Below are positions 1 through 8,761 of a stretch of DNA of 64,000 nucleotides, piece after piece. A program made the position numbers and the translations under genes. The first letter of the stretch is position 1. Each line of letters starts with the position of its first letter. Below the pieces are notes generated by a model that had not been told where the DNA came from, did no database searches, and saw only the letters and a program-made list of their open reading frames with translations. Origin of the DNA: Pricia antarctica (GTDB taxonomy: Bacteria > Bacteroidota > Bacteroidia > Flavobacteriales > Flavobacteriaceae); the NCBI RefSeq assembly GCF_900101815.1, contig NZ_FNAO01000001.1:248001-312000 (forward strand), written 5' to 3'.

Positions 1-2544
1 CGCCAATGGGGAACCGTGCGGGAAGATTATAGTCCGAACGGCGATGCCTGGGCCTATTTTCCTCACGATCAGTCCCGTAGCCGTACTTACCGTTGGGGCG
101 AGGACGGCTTGGCGGGAATTTCGGACCGCTATTGTAACCTCTGTTTCTCGGTCGCCCTTTGGAACGGGAAAGATCCCATTTTAAAGGAACGGTTGTTTGG
201 CCTTACCGGCCCCCAAGGTAACCATGGCGAAGATGTAAAAGAGCTGTATTACTATCTTGAAAATACACCTTCCCACAGCTATATGAAACAGTTGTACAAA
301 TATCCCCAGAACGAATTTCCGTATGAACAACTGTTGGAGAATAACCAAAAACGCAGCAAAGAGGATACGGAATACGAACTTTTGGATACCGGCATTTTCG
401 ATAACAACGCGTATTTTGATGTCTACACTGAATATGCCAAAGCCGATGGGGAAGACATCCTCATAAAAATATCAATAAGCAACCGCGCTCCGAATGCCGC
501 TCCCGTTGCCTTGCTTCCCACCCTTTGGATACGTAACTTTTGGAGCTTTACCGGTATGCCCGAGAAACCAGTAATCAAAAAGCAAGGCGAAAAAGAATCG
601 CCCCATGTTTCGGTGGATCACGCTTATGTCGGCAAATACAACCTGTATTTCGATACCCCGAACAGGTTGCTTTTTACGCAGAACGAGACCAATATGGAAC
701 GGGTCTTCGATGGCACCAACGACCATCCCTTTAAAAAAGATCTTTTTAACGAGGCCGTTGTTAACGGAGATTATTCCCTTGCGGAAAAAAACACCGAAGG
801 TACCAAGTTCGCGCCCCTATACGAACTGAATATCGAAGCGGGCGAAACCAAGACCATCCGATTACGGCTTACCCCGGAAACTTTGGGTTCCCCCTTTGAT
901 CAAAGTTTCGATTCCGTTTTTTCGGAAAGGATGAAGGAATCCCGCTCGTTTTTAGAGTCGCTAACGGAAAACTCCTCCGAAGAACAACGTGAAATCCAAA
1001 AACAGGCCTTTGCCGGATTGCTGTGGACGAAGCAGTACTACAATTACGATGTGGAGCAATGGTTAAAGGGCGATCCGAATACTTCACCGCCGCAGGAACG
1101 CCTTCACGGCAGGAACAGCAACTGGACAACCCTACGCAACCACGACATACTCTCCATGCCCGATGCTTGGGAATACCCTTGGTTCGCGGCGTGGGACAGT
1201 GCCTTTCACTGCGTTACCTTCTCTATGGTGGACCATCAGTTCGCTAAAAAACAACTGTTGCTGTTCACAAAGGAGTGGTACATGGCCGCCAACGGGCAGA
1301 TACCCGCCTATGAATGGAATTTCAGTGATGTCAACCCGCCTGTACAGGCCTGGGCAGCCCTACAGATCTATCAGATGGAACAGCGCAAAACGGGCAAGGG
1401 CGATATCAAATTCCTGAAGCGTATGTTCAACAAGCTGGCCCTGAACTTTACCTGGTGGGTCAATCGTGAGGACAGCCTCAACAACAACGTCTTCGAAGGC
1501 GGCTTTTTGGGCCTCGATAACATCGGGGTATTTGATCGTAGCAACGGTATACCCGGTGGCGGTATTCTAGAACAGGTAGACGGCACTTCGTGGATGGCGC
1601 TCTACTGCCTCAATATGCTGGAAATAGCCTTGGAAATCTCTATGGACGACGATACTTTCGAAGATATGTGCCTAAAATATTTCGGGCATTTTGTCTTTAT
1701 CGCCGAGGCCCTGAACAAAATTAGTGAGGACTCGTCGAGTTCATGGGACGAGCAAGAAGGATTCTTTTATGACAAGTTGATCCTTCCCAATGGGCAATCG
1801 CAGCTCATCAAGGTACGCTCCATTTCAGGCCTATTGTCGATGACCGGCGTCCTCAACATCAGAAAGGAACATTTGAGCAAACTGCCGCGCTTTAAGTCGA
1901 GTATGGAATGGTATCGAAGGTATCGTATGGACACCCAAAAATATCAGGTCATGGAAGAATATGCTACCGACAAGGATGTGCTTTTGTCACTGGTGCCCCT
2001 CGAACGCATGAAAATATTGCTTCAAAGCCTCTTGAACGAAACTGAATTTTTGGGCGACCACGGCATCCGATCCCTATCAAAGGCGCATGAAAATCCGTAT
2101 AACATCGAAATCGACGGTATCTCCTATTGTATCGAATACGAACCTGCCGAATCGACGACCGATATGTTCGGGGGCAACTCTAACTGGCGCGGCCCGATAT
2201 GGTTTCCAATGAACTATCTGTTCATTAGCACCCTCAAGGAATACCATAACTATTTCGGGGATGAGGTAAAATTCTCGTACCCGTCTGGCAGTGACAATCA
2301 ATTGAACCTAAAGGAAATCGCTTTCGAGATCAGCAAACGGCTTATCGGTATTTTTAAGGTGGATGAAAATGGACACCGCCCCGTCAACGCACTATACAGA
2401 GAGCAATATACCGACGAACATTTTAAGGAACTTATCTTGTTCTACGAGTATTTCGACGGCAACAACGGCCGCGGCGTCGGGGCGTCACACCAGACCGGAT
2501 GGACAGCGCTAGTGGCGAATCTGATCGAGGAGATCAATCGGTAA
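1..2544 (+). CDS. GH63-like (MGH1-type) glucosidase, 5' end outside window
   Basis: Large glycoside hydrolase of the GH63/MGH1-like clan, expected to hydrolyse alpha-glucosidic linkages. The reading frame is open from base 1 and encodes RQWGTVREDY, so the gene begins upstream; the GTG at base 16 is internal, not a start. Visible family marks are an N-terminal block (FPHDQSRSRTYRWGEDG), a WFAAWDSAFH motif typical of the (alpha/alpha)6 catalytic barrel, and the C-terminal GH63 signature NWRGPIWFPMNYL. No signal peptide can be judged because the N-terminus is missing. A PIG-L deacetylase follows after 38 bases on the same strand and may share the transcript. Exact substrate is unknown. Confidence 0.85.
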   Translation, partial: RQWGTVREDYSPNGDAWAYFPHDQSRSRTYRWGEDGLAGISDRYCNLCFSVALWNGKDPILKERLFGLTGPQGNHGEDVKELYYYLENTPSHSYMKQLYKYPQNEFPYEQLLENNQKRSKEDTEYELLDTGIFDNNAYFDVYTEYAKADGEDILIKISISNRAPNAAPVALLPTLWIRNFWSFTGMPEKPVIKKQGEKESPHVSVDHAYVGKYNLYFDTPNRLLFTQNETNMERVFDGTNDHPFKKDLFNEAVVNGDYSLAEKNTEGTKFAPLYELNIEAGETKTIRLRLTPETLGSPFDQSFDSVFSERMKESRSFLESLTENSSEEQREIQKQAFAGLLWTKQYYNYDVEQWLKGDPNTSPPQERLHGRNSNWTTLRNHDILSMPDAWEYPWFAAWDSAFHCVTFSMVDHQFAKKQLLLFTKEWYMAANGQIPAYEWNFSDVNPPVQAWAALQIYQMEQRKTGKGDIKFLKRMFNKLALNFTWWVNREDSLNNNVFEGGFLGLDNIGVFDRSNGIPGGGILEQVDGTSWMALYCLNMLEIALEISMDDDTFEDMCLKYFGHFVFIAEALNKISEDSSSSWDEQEGFFYDKLILPNGQSQLIKVRSISGLLSMTGVLNIRKEHLSKLPRFKSSMEWYRRYRMDTQKYQVMEEYATDKDVLLSLVPLERMKILLQSLLNETEFLGDHGIRSLSKAHENPYNIEIDGISYCIEYEPAESTTDMFGGNSNWRGPIWFPMNYLFISTLKEYHNYFGDEVKFSYPSGSDNQLNLKEIAFEISKRLIGIFKVDENGHRPVNALYREQYTDEHFKELILFYEYFDGNNGRGVGASHQTGWTALVANLIEEINR

Positions 2545-2582
2545 TCCGGTACGTTACTACCAATTAACCAAATTATCTCTAT

Positions 2583-3392
2583 ATGAAAAAATCGCAATCA
2601 ATTGTTTGGTCGGGCATTATATTTTTGTTGGTCGTTCTCCAAGTGAATCATGCTATAGGCCAAGAATCTGGATCTAATCGCGTGCTTATGGCAATTTTTG
2701 CGCATCCAGACGATGAAATGACCGTGGCGCCGATACTCTCGAAATATGCCAAGGTTGGTGTAAAGGTGTATCTCGTCATCTGCACCGATGGCAGATATGG
2801 TACCAATGACTTCACGGATCACGAGGCCGGCGAAGGTTTGGTAGCCATTCGCAACGAAGAGATGAGGTGTGCAGCAGAAAAGCTTGGTGTAGAACTGATT
2901 CATTTAAAGTATCATGATCAACTCAAAGCAAGCGAAGGTTATGATGGCCATGTGCCCCATGCTAGAAAATTAATCATTGATCTTGAAGACATCATATCCG
3001 AAAAAAAACCCGACGTCATTATCACATGGGGACCGGATGGCGGCAGCACCCATATGGATCATCGATTGGTGGGCGCTTCTGTGACCCAAGTGTTTATCAG
3101 TAAAATTTGGGACAAAGCCAAAAAACTGTATTATGTAGGTACACCGTCCAATTTAATCGAAGAAATAGAACAAAAGAAACTGGCCGGAATCGATTCCACC
3201 TATTTGAAGACCCGAATTGAATATTCCGAAGAAGATGCCAAAAAAGCCATGGAATCACTTGAATGCCATGTCAGTCAGGTTTCGCCCGCAATAGTAACGT
3301 GGAGGGAAGAATTGAGCAAAAAACAGAAGAATACTATATATTTCAGAGAATTTGTCGGGCCTACCGAATTTAAAACTGAGCTTTTTGATTGA
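2583..3392 (+). CDS. PIG-L/LmbE family deacetylase, exported
   Basis: 269 aa. Residues 1-26 form a signal peptide (KK, then a hydrophobic run ending near AIGQ), so the protein should leave the cytoplasm. The zinc-binding PIG-L motif AHPDDEM lies just after it, and a second metal-site motif (GSTHMDHRLVG) is in the middle. Family members remove acetyl groups from N-acetylglucosamine-type or related substrates. The true substrate cannot be read from sequence. The close position behind a glycoside hydrolase suggests carbohydrate turnover, which is inference. Confidence 0.85.
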   Translation: MKKSQSIVWSGIIFLLVVLQVNHAIGQESGSNRVLMAIFAHPDDEMTVAPILSKYAKVGVKVYLVICTDGRYGTNDFTDHEAGEGLVAIRNEEMRCAAEKLGVELIHLKYHDQLKASEGYDGHVPHARKLIIDLEDIISEKKPDVIITWGPDGGSTHMDHRLVGASVTQVFISKIWDKAKKLYYVGTPSNLIEEIEQKKLAGIDSTYLKTRIEYSEEDAKKAMESLECHVSQVSPAIVTWREELSKKQKNTIYFREFVGPTEFKTELFD

Positions 3393-3535
3393 GGAGTTTC
3401 GTTTGGTTCCGAAGTGGTAGATTTGAAATCGTACAAATCGATACCAAATACACAGAAAAGACGACCAAGTATGAATTCAGGATGATTTCCTTAAACGAAT
3501 TGGACTACATTGCGACATCCCTGCAGGGAACCTAA
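3389..3535 (+). pseudogene. possible coding remnant between PIG-L and UDG genes
   Basis: A 48-codon frame (TTG start overlapping the PIG-L stop) has protein-like composition, with a stretch reading KYEFRMISLNELDYIATSL before its stop. It has no good start or ribosome site and I recognise no family. It could be the tail of a decayed gene or chance. It fills most of the otherwise empty 190-base gap before the uracil-DNA glycosylase gene. Confidence 0.2.
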
Positions 3536-3584
3536 TTCTCTGCAACCTCAAATTTCCCCCGACAGTATTCCAAACATTGGTTAT

Positions 3585-4541
3585 ATGTCGTTCGCATTAG
3601 AAAAACTCGTAAATAAGGCCCACGCCGATAAGTCCTTCAAAACTTTGGGCGAAATGTCGCTAGATAGTCTTAATGGCGTATCCGAAAAAGATGCCGACCT
3701 TTTGAAGGAGGCCTTCGGTATAGCGGCCATTTCAGATATGGGATCGAACCCGTTCTTTCTTGCCGCACAAAGTATCTATCGCGCCAGTTTGGAAAATGAA
3801 TACGATCCAGGTCCCCCGCCCTTCTGGGGCCAAAAATTTTCCAGCCTTTCCGACGATTATTTTTTAAACCATCCCTCCGACCGGTTTCGAACGGCATTTG
3901 GAGGCGTTCTATATCGGGGAAGATTGGACGATACCGCCAGAGTATTGGTCATAGGCCAAGACCCCTCAACTGACGAGGCCATTGCCAGAAGGGCATTCGT
4001 GGGATCGGCGGGACAACGGCTACAGAAGTTTCTCAACAAAGTGGGCATTACCCGTTCCTATACCATCATGAATACCTTTGCCTATAGTATCAAAGGCCAG
4101 TTCGACTCCGAAATGAGAGGTATTTCGCTTGAAGCGCCCCTAAAGAACTTTAGGGATGGCCTTATGGACACCATCCTCGAAAGAAATCCCATTCAAGCCG
4201 TCTTAAGCTTCGGGGCCGGTGCGAGACATGCCGTGGAGCACTGGGATAATGACAATAATATCAAGGTTTTCCATCTTGTCCATCCAACCGCACCCGAAAG
4301 CACGACGCATCCCAACTGGAACGACCAACTTGCCGAAATCGCGGATTTTATTGAACCGGATGACGCCACTATGGGCGACCTCACCCCATATTCCGGTAGA
4401 TGGAACAAGGCGGTGCATATGACCGATATCCCAAGATACGATTTGCCCTATGGCACCCCCTCCTGGCATGGTACGAATGGTACCAATAGTCGTAGAGATC
4501 CTGCCGATAGGATCAAAAACATCATCTGGGAATCCGTATAA
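3585..4541 (+). CDS. uracil-DNA glycosylase superfamily protein
   Basis: 318 aa from the ATG at 3585. The frame is open to a TTG at 3510, but the 25 extra residues look like non-coding leader. Motif A-like sequence VLVIGQDPSTDEA lies about a third of the way in, followed by AFVGSAGQRLQ, which fits the active-site and DNA-contact loops of family 4/5/SMUG2-like glycosylases. The motif B-like sequence is FHLVHPTAPES near residue 250, where classical members have HPSP. The protein may excise damaged bases in repair; activity is inferred from the superfamily. An 80-residue N-terminal helical segment is outside the core domain. The next gene follows after 14 bases. Confidence 0.75.
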   Translation: MSFALEKLVNKAHADKSFKTLGEMSLDSLNGVSEKDADLLKEAFGIAAISDMGSNPFFLAAQSIYRASLENEYDPGPPPFWGQKFSSLSDDYFLNHPSDRFRTAFGGVLYRGRLDDTARVLVIGQDPSTDEAIARRAFVGSAGQRLQKFLNKVGITRSYTIMNTFAYSIKGQFDSEMRGISLEAPLKNFRDGLMDTILERNPIQAVLSFGAGARHAVEHWDNDNNIKVFHLVHPTAPESTTHPNWNDQLAEIADFIEPDDATMGDLTPYSGRWNKAVHMTDIPRYDLPYGTPSWHGTNGTNSRRDPADRIKNIIWESV

Positions 4542-4555
4542 ATTTCAAATACATT

Positions 4556-7500
4556 ATGCCCAACAATACCATACACGCCAATTTCGGACTGAAATATGCC
4601 TTGGAGGGCAGAATCGTTACCATGGACCAGGCGGCCACTGTGATCAACAGGGGCCGCATTTTCGTGGAAAACGGGGTTATCACCGCCATACGCCCCAAAA
4701 GCGAAGGCTATGCCGACGGGTTCACAAAATCGGATGTCATCAAATCGGGCGGTACCCTGTATCCGGGAATGATAGAACTGCATAATCACCTCCCTTATAA
4801 CATATTACCGTACTGGGTCGCGGACAAACAATACCGCAATCGTGCGCAATGGGCCGGTATCAAAGGATATCGAATAAATGTCACCGGGCCCATGCAAACG
4901 CTAGGGAAATCGCCCGGTTTCCCGGAGGCGATCGTACGTTATGTGGAGTGCAAATCGATGATTGGCGGCGTAACCACCTCACAGGGACTGACCTTGGCCA
5001 ATTCCACCTTAACTAAAAAAGTGTTCCACGGACTGATTCGAAATGTCGAGGAAACCAATGAAGATGTGCTGCCGGAAGCCCTTACCAGAATTGCGGACGT
5101 GGAGCAAGGAGGCGCCCAGGCGTTTTTAACCTCTTTATCGGATACCAAGACCAGACTACTGCACCTGTCGGAAGGCGTCGACGAAAAAGCGAGATCGTAT
5201 TTTACCAATTTACAGATCAACGATACGGAGTGGGCAATCACCGACAAACTCAATGGCATCCACTGCACGGGCCTACAACCGGAAGATTACAAGGTACTCG
5301 GTGACCGACAAGGTTCCATGACTTGGTCGCCCATGAGCAATCTAGTGCTCTATGGCGGCACTTCGGATGTCAAGGCGGCAAAGGAGAACAAGGTGTTGAT
5401 CGCGCTGGGCTCCGATTGGTCCCCAAGCGGTAGCAAAAACCTGCTCGAAGAACTAAAAGTAGCTTATCTCGTAAGCAAAAACCATGAAGCCGGACCTATA
5501 TTTACTGATGAAGAACTGGTACAGATGGTAACCAGTAATCCCGCCAAGATCTTGGGCTGGGAAAATGTCCTAGGCTCATTGCAAGTGGGCATGAAGGCCG
5601 ATATGCTCATCGTCAGGGGCTATCAGGGCAATCCCTATAAAAAATTGATAAACGCGACCGAGAAGCATCTTTTAGGCGTCTTTATAAACGGTGTTCCGAG
5701 ATGCGTCCAAAAGCGAATCCTGAACAGGTTCGACTTCGACACCCCCGATATCGAAAAGTTCAAGATTGAAAACGTCACCCGATATATCTACTTGAAGGAA
5801 TCCGACCCCGAAAATATTTTGGACGGTATCTCCCTAAAAGCCTCCCAGAACAAAATTGCGTCGGGATTGCAAAATCTTAATCATTTGGCGAATCAATTGG
5901 AAAATGCCAATGGCAATCCTTTATTGTCAGCACACGACAATCCCTTACAAACCAAATGGATACTGGTACCGGACATGCATGTCGACGCCGATGGCAACGT
6001 ACTGGAGGAAAGTCATTTGGAATGGGGTGCGGGAATTCCTTTCAGCGAACTGGCCGAACCTTTACCGCTTGATAAATTGACCGTAATCGAAGACGACGAG
6101 CATTTCCGAAGAATGTCGTACCATCCCCTACCCGCTTACGTTCGCAAAGGCCTTCCCGGGTTCTACGGTAGGCCGTCGCTTTCGCTGTCCAACAGCGAAT
6201 ACACATTGGAAGGCCTAAAAACGATTCCGTTAGAAGAACCCCTTGCTTTGGTGACCTTCCTTAAATCATCGAGCCATCTTTCCTATAGCGAAAAACTGTG
6301 TATTTTGCAGCAAGCAAAAATTGTTCTCGGCGAAGTATACGTGCACCAGATACTGAAACAAACGATGTACGCCGTAAATCCGCTACATCGCATCGATTTG
6401 ATGATCAGAAACATGAACTACGCGACAAGAATAGATCCCGATGCCGTGGCGGATGACGACACCTTCCATAACGAACTGTTGGACATTTTCAGTTCCCTTC
6501 GCGATCTGCATACCAAATACATATTGCCGCGCCCGTTTCGGAACCGGTTCGCATTTCTGCCCTTCCTGATCGAGGAATACTATCCTACACAGGAGGATAC
6601 GGAGCCCAAATACATCATCACCACCTATTTTGAAAATATCTTGGCCAACAAAACGGCCTATAAAAAGGGTGTGGAAGTTTTGTACTGGAACAACATTCCC
6701 ATTAAAAAGGCCATTGCGCTCAATTCAAAAAATCAGTCGGGCAGCAACAACGAGGCTCAAATGGCCCGAGGGCTCGACACCCTTACGATCCGTTCGCTGG
6801 GCACTACAAGGCCGCCCGATAGCCACAGGGTGCGATTGGATTGCTATGATCCGAGCACCGGAAAACCTCTGGAAATGGATTTTGAGTGGCTAGTATCACA
6901 CCATCCTCCGCATTTTGAACTAGACAAACAAGATACGAACGCTACGCGAATGTCCTATGGTTTTGACTACGACACTTTATCGGTCAACGGTTTAAAGGCC
7001 ACACTTTATGGCGGCGTATCTCGAAAGGGAAAGCCGCCCAAGAAAAGCCTTTGGATCAGACCGACGCATTATCCCGACCTAATGAAAGGAACGGTGAAAA
7101 ATACGGATAGCGAACAGGCTTTTGCCTACATCCGTATCTATAGTTTTGCCGCATCGAACGCCGAAAACTTTGTAGCCGATTTCAGGGAAATACTACAGCA
7201 ACTGCAAAAGGAACATCTCAGCGGGCTTATTTTAGATATCCGCGGCAACGGCGGCGGACTCATAACGGCAAGCGAGCTGTTGCTGGCCCATTTGACCGGG
7301 AACCAAATAGCACTACAAAGGGCGCAGTTCATCAATTCGGCACTTACACTGAGGCTCTGCGAAAAATATACCAAGGGCAACGCTGTTATCGACCTCTCCG
7401 ATTGGACTCGTTCTATTGACCTATCACGGGTTACTGGAGACCGTTATTCGCGTAGCTATCCGATCACAAGAATCGAGAACATTCACAACCTTCAAAGTAT

Positions 7501-7924
7501 ATTTGCAAAACCAAAGGTACTCATTACCGATGCCCTCTGCTACAGTGCCTCAGATATGTTCGCGGCAGGTTTTCAAGATCACGCGCTAGGCAAAATCATC
7601 GGTACCCATGCCAATACGGGAGCGGGAGGCGCCAATGTGTGGAGCCATGAAATTTTAAGGAATTTATTCGATGAAGCGAAAACCGATACCAATCCGCTAA
7701 AACCCATGCCCAAAGGTGCCGATTTGACCGTTGCGGTGCGACGGATATTACGCAAAAGCGACGAGCCGATCGAAGATTTAGGTATTGTTCCAGACGTACT
7801 ACACAAAATATCTAAAAACGACCTGCTGTTCGGAAATATTGACTTGATTCGTAGGGCTATGGCGATTCTTCTTCCGGAAACGCAGGTTGACTTAGGTAAG
7901 AGTAGGAAGGTATTAGTCGATTAA
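4556..7924 (+). CDS. amidohydrolase / S41 peptidase two-domain fusion
   Basis: 1122 aa and two enzymes in one chain. The N-terminal ~400 residues are an imidazolonepropionase-like amidohydrolase: metal motif HNH at residues 76-78 (GMIELHNHLP), a later His (LLHLSEG) and the conserved Asp in ALGSDWSPSG. After a linker, the C-terminal half is an S41 (tail-specific/C-terminal processing type) protease: LDIRGNGGG near residue 893 and catalytic Ser997 in CYSASDMF. No signal peptide is visible, which is unusual for S41 proteins and suggests cytoplasmic action on small amide or peptide substrates. It probably forms a unit with the UDG-like gene 14 bases upstream. Substrate is unknown. Confidence 0.85.
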   Translation: MPNNTIHANFGLKYALEGRIVTMDQAATVINRGRIFVENGVITAIRPKSEGYADGFTKSDVIKSGGTLYPGMIELHNHLPYNILPYWVADKQYRNRAQWAGIKGYRINVTGPMQTLGKSPGFPEAIVRYVECKSMIGGVTTSQGLTLANSTLTKKVFHGLIRNVEETNEDVLPEALTRIADVEQGGAQAFLTSLSDTKTRLLHLSEGVDEKARSYFTNLQINDTEWAITDKLNGIHCTGLQPEDYKVLGDRQGSMTWSPMSNLVLYGGTSDVKAAKENKVLIALGSDWSPSGSKNLLEELKVAYLVSKNHEAGPIFTDEELVQMVTSNPAKILGWENVLGSLQVGMKADMLIVRGYQGNPYKKLINATEKHLLGVFINGVPRCVQKRILNRFDFDTPDIEKFKIENVTRYIYLKESDPENILDGISLKASQNKIASGLQNLNHLANQLENANGNPLLSAHDNPLQTKWILVPDMHVDADGNVLEESHLEWGAGIPFSELAEPLPLDKLTVIEDDEHFRRMSYHPLPAYVRKGLPGFYGRPSLSLSNSEYTLEGLKTIPLEEPLALVTFLKSSSHLSYSEKLCILQQAKIVLGEVYVHQILKQTMYAVNPLHRIDLMIRNMNYATRIDPDAVADDDTFHNELLDIFSSLRDLHTKYILPRPFRNRFAFLPFLIEEYYPTQEDTEPKYIITTYFENILANKTAYKKGVEVLYWNNIPIKKAIALNSKNQSGSNNEAQMARGLDTLTIRSLGTTRPPDSHRVRLDCYDPSTGKPLEMDFEWLVSHHPPHFELDKQDTNATRMSYGFDYDTLSVNGLKATLYGGVSRKGKPPKKSLWIRPTHYPDLMKGTVKNTDSEQAFAYIRIYSFAASNAENFVADFREILQQLQKEHLSGLILDIRGNGGGLITASELLLAHLTGNQIALQRAQFINSALTLRLCEKYTKGNAVIDLSDWTRSIDLSRVTGDRYSRSYPITRIENIHNLQSIFAKPKVLITDALCYSASDMFAAGFQDHALGKIIGTHANTGAGGANVWSHEILRNLFDEAKTDTNPLKPMPKGADLTVAVRRILRKSDEPIEDLGIVPDVLHKISKNDLLFGNIDLIRRAMAILLPETQVDLGKSRKVLVD

Positions 7925-7938
7925 AGATCCAGGAAAAA

Positions 7939-7980
7939 GAGCAGTGAGCAGTGAGTATTTAGCCGTGAGTATTGAGTATT
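7939..7980 (+). repeat. six imperfect heptamer tandem units
   Basis: Reading in steps of seven from 7939 gives GAGCAGT, GAGCAGT, GAGTATT, TAGCCGT, GAGTATT, GAGTATT. It lies between the convergent ends of the amidohydrolase fusion and the MntR-like gene. It is of the same heptamer class as the array at 59968 but with a different unit. Confidence 0.75.
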
Positions 7981-8017
7981 GAAAAATTCTTTATCACAAT
8001 ACTTTAAAAGTCAATAA

Positions 8018-8680
8018 TTAATTATCCTCCACAAAATCAAGATAAATGTTCGAGGCCATCTGCTCCGATATCCGTATTTCACGGGTATCGATCTGTATGC
8101 CAAGCGAGCCGTCGAATTCTTCTTTGTCCAATATTCGAATCGAGTTGCCTATGCCTATCCGGTTTTTCTCTAAAAATTTGAGAAATGCGGGGGAGGAATC
8201 CTTGACCGCTGTGCAGATTCCAGATGCTCCCACGGGCAAATCGCTTAATAGTTTTTTTATCGCATTTTTAAACCTACCCTCTTTCGAAGGTATAGGTTCA
8301 CCGGAAGGTGCTAGTTGCGGAAAACCTAAATGACCCTCCAATTTATCGATGAGTTCCAGGCTTTTTATATGTTTCAAGTGTTCCGCGATTCTGGGTGCCG
8401 CATCCAAAGAAAAATTCAGTTTCTGCACCAAAAAAACTTCCCATAAGTGCTGTTTTCGGATGATGGATAGCGCAAAGGACCGGCCCTTTTCCGTAAGCCT
8501 GACCCCCTTGTACATTCTATGGTCGACCCAATCTTTTTTAGCCAACTTTTTGACCATATCGGTCACCGAAGCGGGTTTGGTAGCCATCCGTTCGGCTATG
8601 GCGTTTGTGGACACTGTGCGGTTATCCCCCTTGTCCAAATAATAAATGGCCTTTAAATAATCTTCTTCCGCAGGTGTCAC
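8018..8680 (-). CDS. DtxR/MntR-family metal-dependent regulator, divergent metal site
   Basis: 220 aa with a GTG start. The N-terminal winged helix (AIAERMATKPASVTDMVKKL) binds DNA, a dimerisation/metal-binding domain follows, and a C-terminal FeoA/SH3-like domain starts near residue 150. Family members repress metal uptake genes when loaded with Mn(II) or Fe(II). In the relatives I know, the helix reads RKHRLWE and the next helix EQLEHI. Here they read RKQHLWE and EHLKHI, so positions equivalent to MntR His77 and Glu102 appear to be Gln and Lys. Metal response may therefore be altered. The gene is divergent from lycopene cyclase, and a 16-bp perfect dyad sits 13 bases upstream of its start. 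Confidence 0.85.
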   Translation of the reverse strand: MTPAEEDYLKAIYYLDKGDNRTVSTNAIAERMATKPASVTDMVKKLAKKDWVDHRMYKGVRLTEKGRSFALSIIRKQHLWEVFLVQKLNFSLDAAPRIAEHLKHIKSLELIDKLEGHLGFPQLAPSGEPIPSKEGRFKNAIKKLLSDLPVGASGICTAVKDSSPAFLKFLEKNRIGIGNSIRILDKEEFDGSLGIQIDTREIRISEQMASNIYLDFVEDN

Positions 8681-8692
8681 GTCGCAAAGTTT

Positions 8693-8708
8693 TACTTTTG
8701 TAAAAGTA
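8693..8708. promoter_or_regulatory. 16-bp perfect dyad, candidate operator of the MntR-like/crtY divergent region
   Basis: TACTTTT-GT-AAAAGTA is a perfect inverted repeat in the 81-base gap between the divergent regulator and lycopene cyclase starts. Its left part, TACTTTTG, also matches the Bacteroidetes -7 element TAnnTTTG on the plus strand. DtxR/MntR proteins bind short AT-rich dyads, so autoregulation with control of crtY is plausible. No convincing -33 TTTG is seen at the expected distance. Confidence 0.45.
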
Positions 8709-8761
8709 TTGGTTTTTAAGCAATCCTATTTTGAAATCTACTCTGTACCGATCTGAACTCC

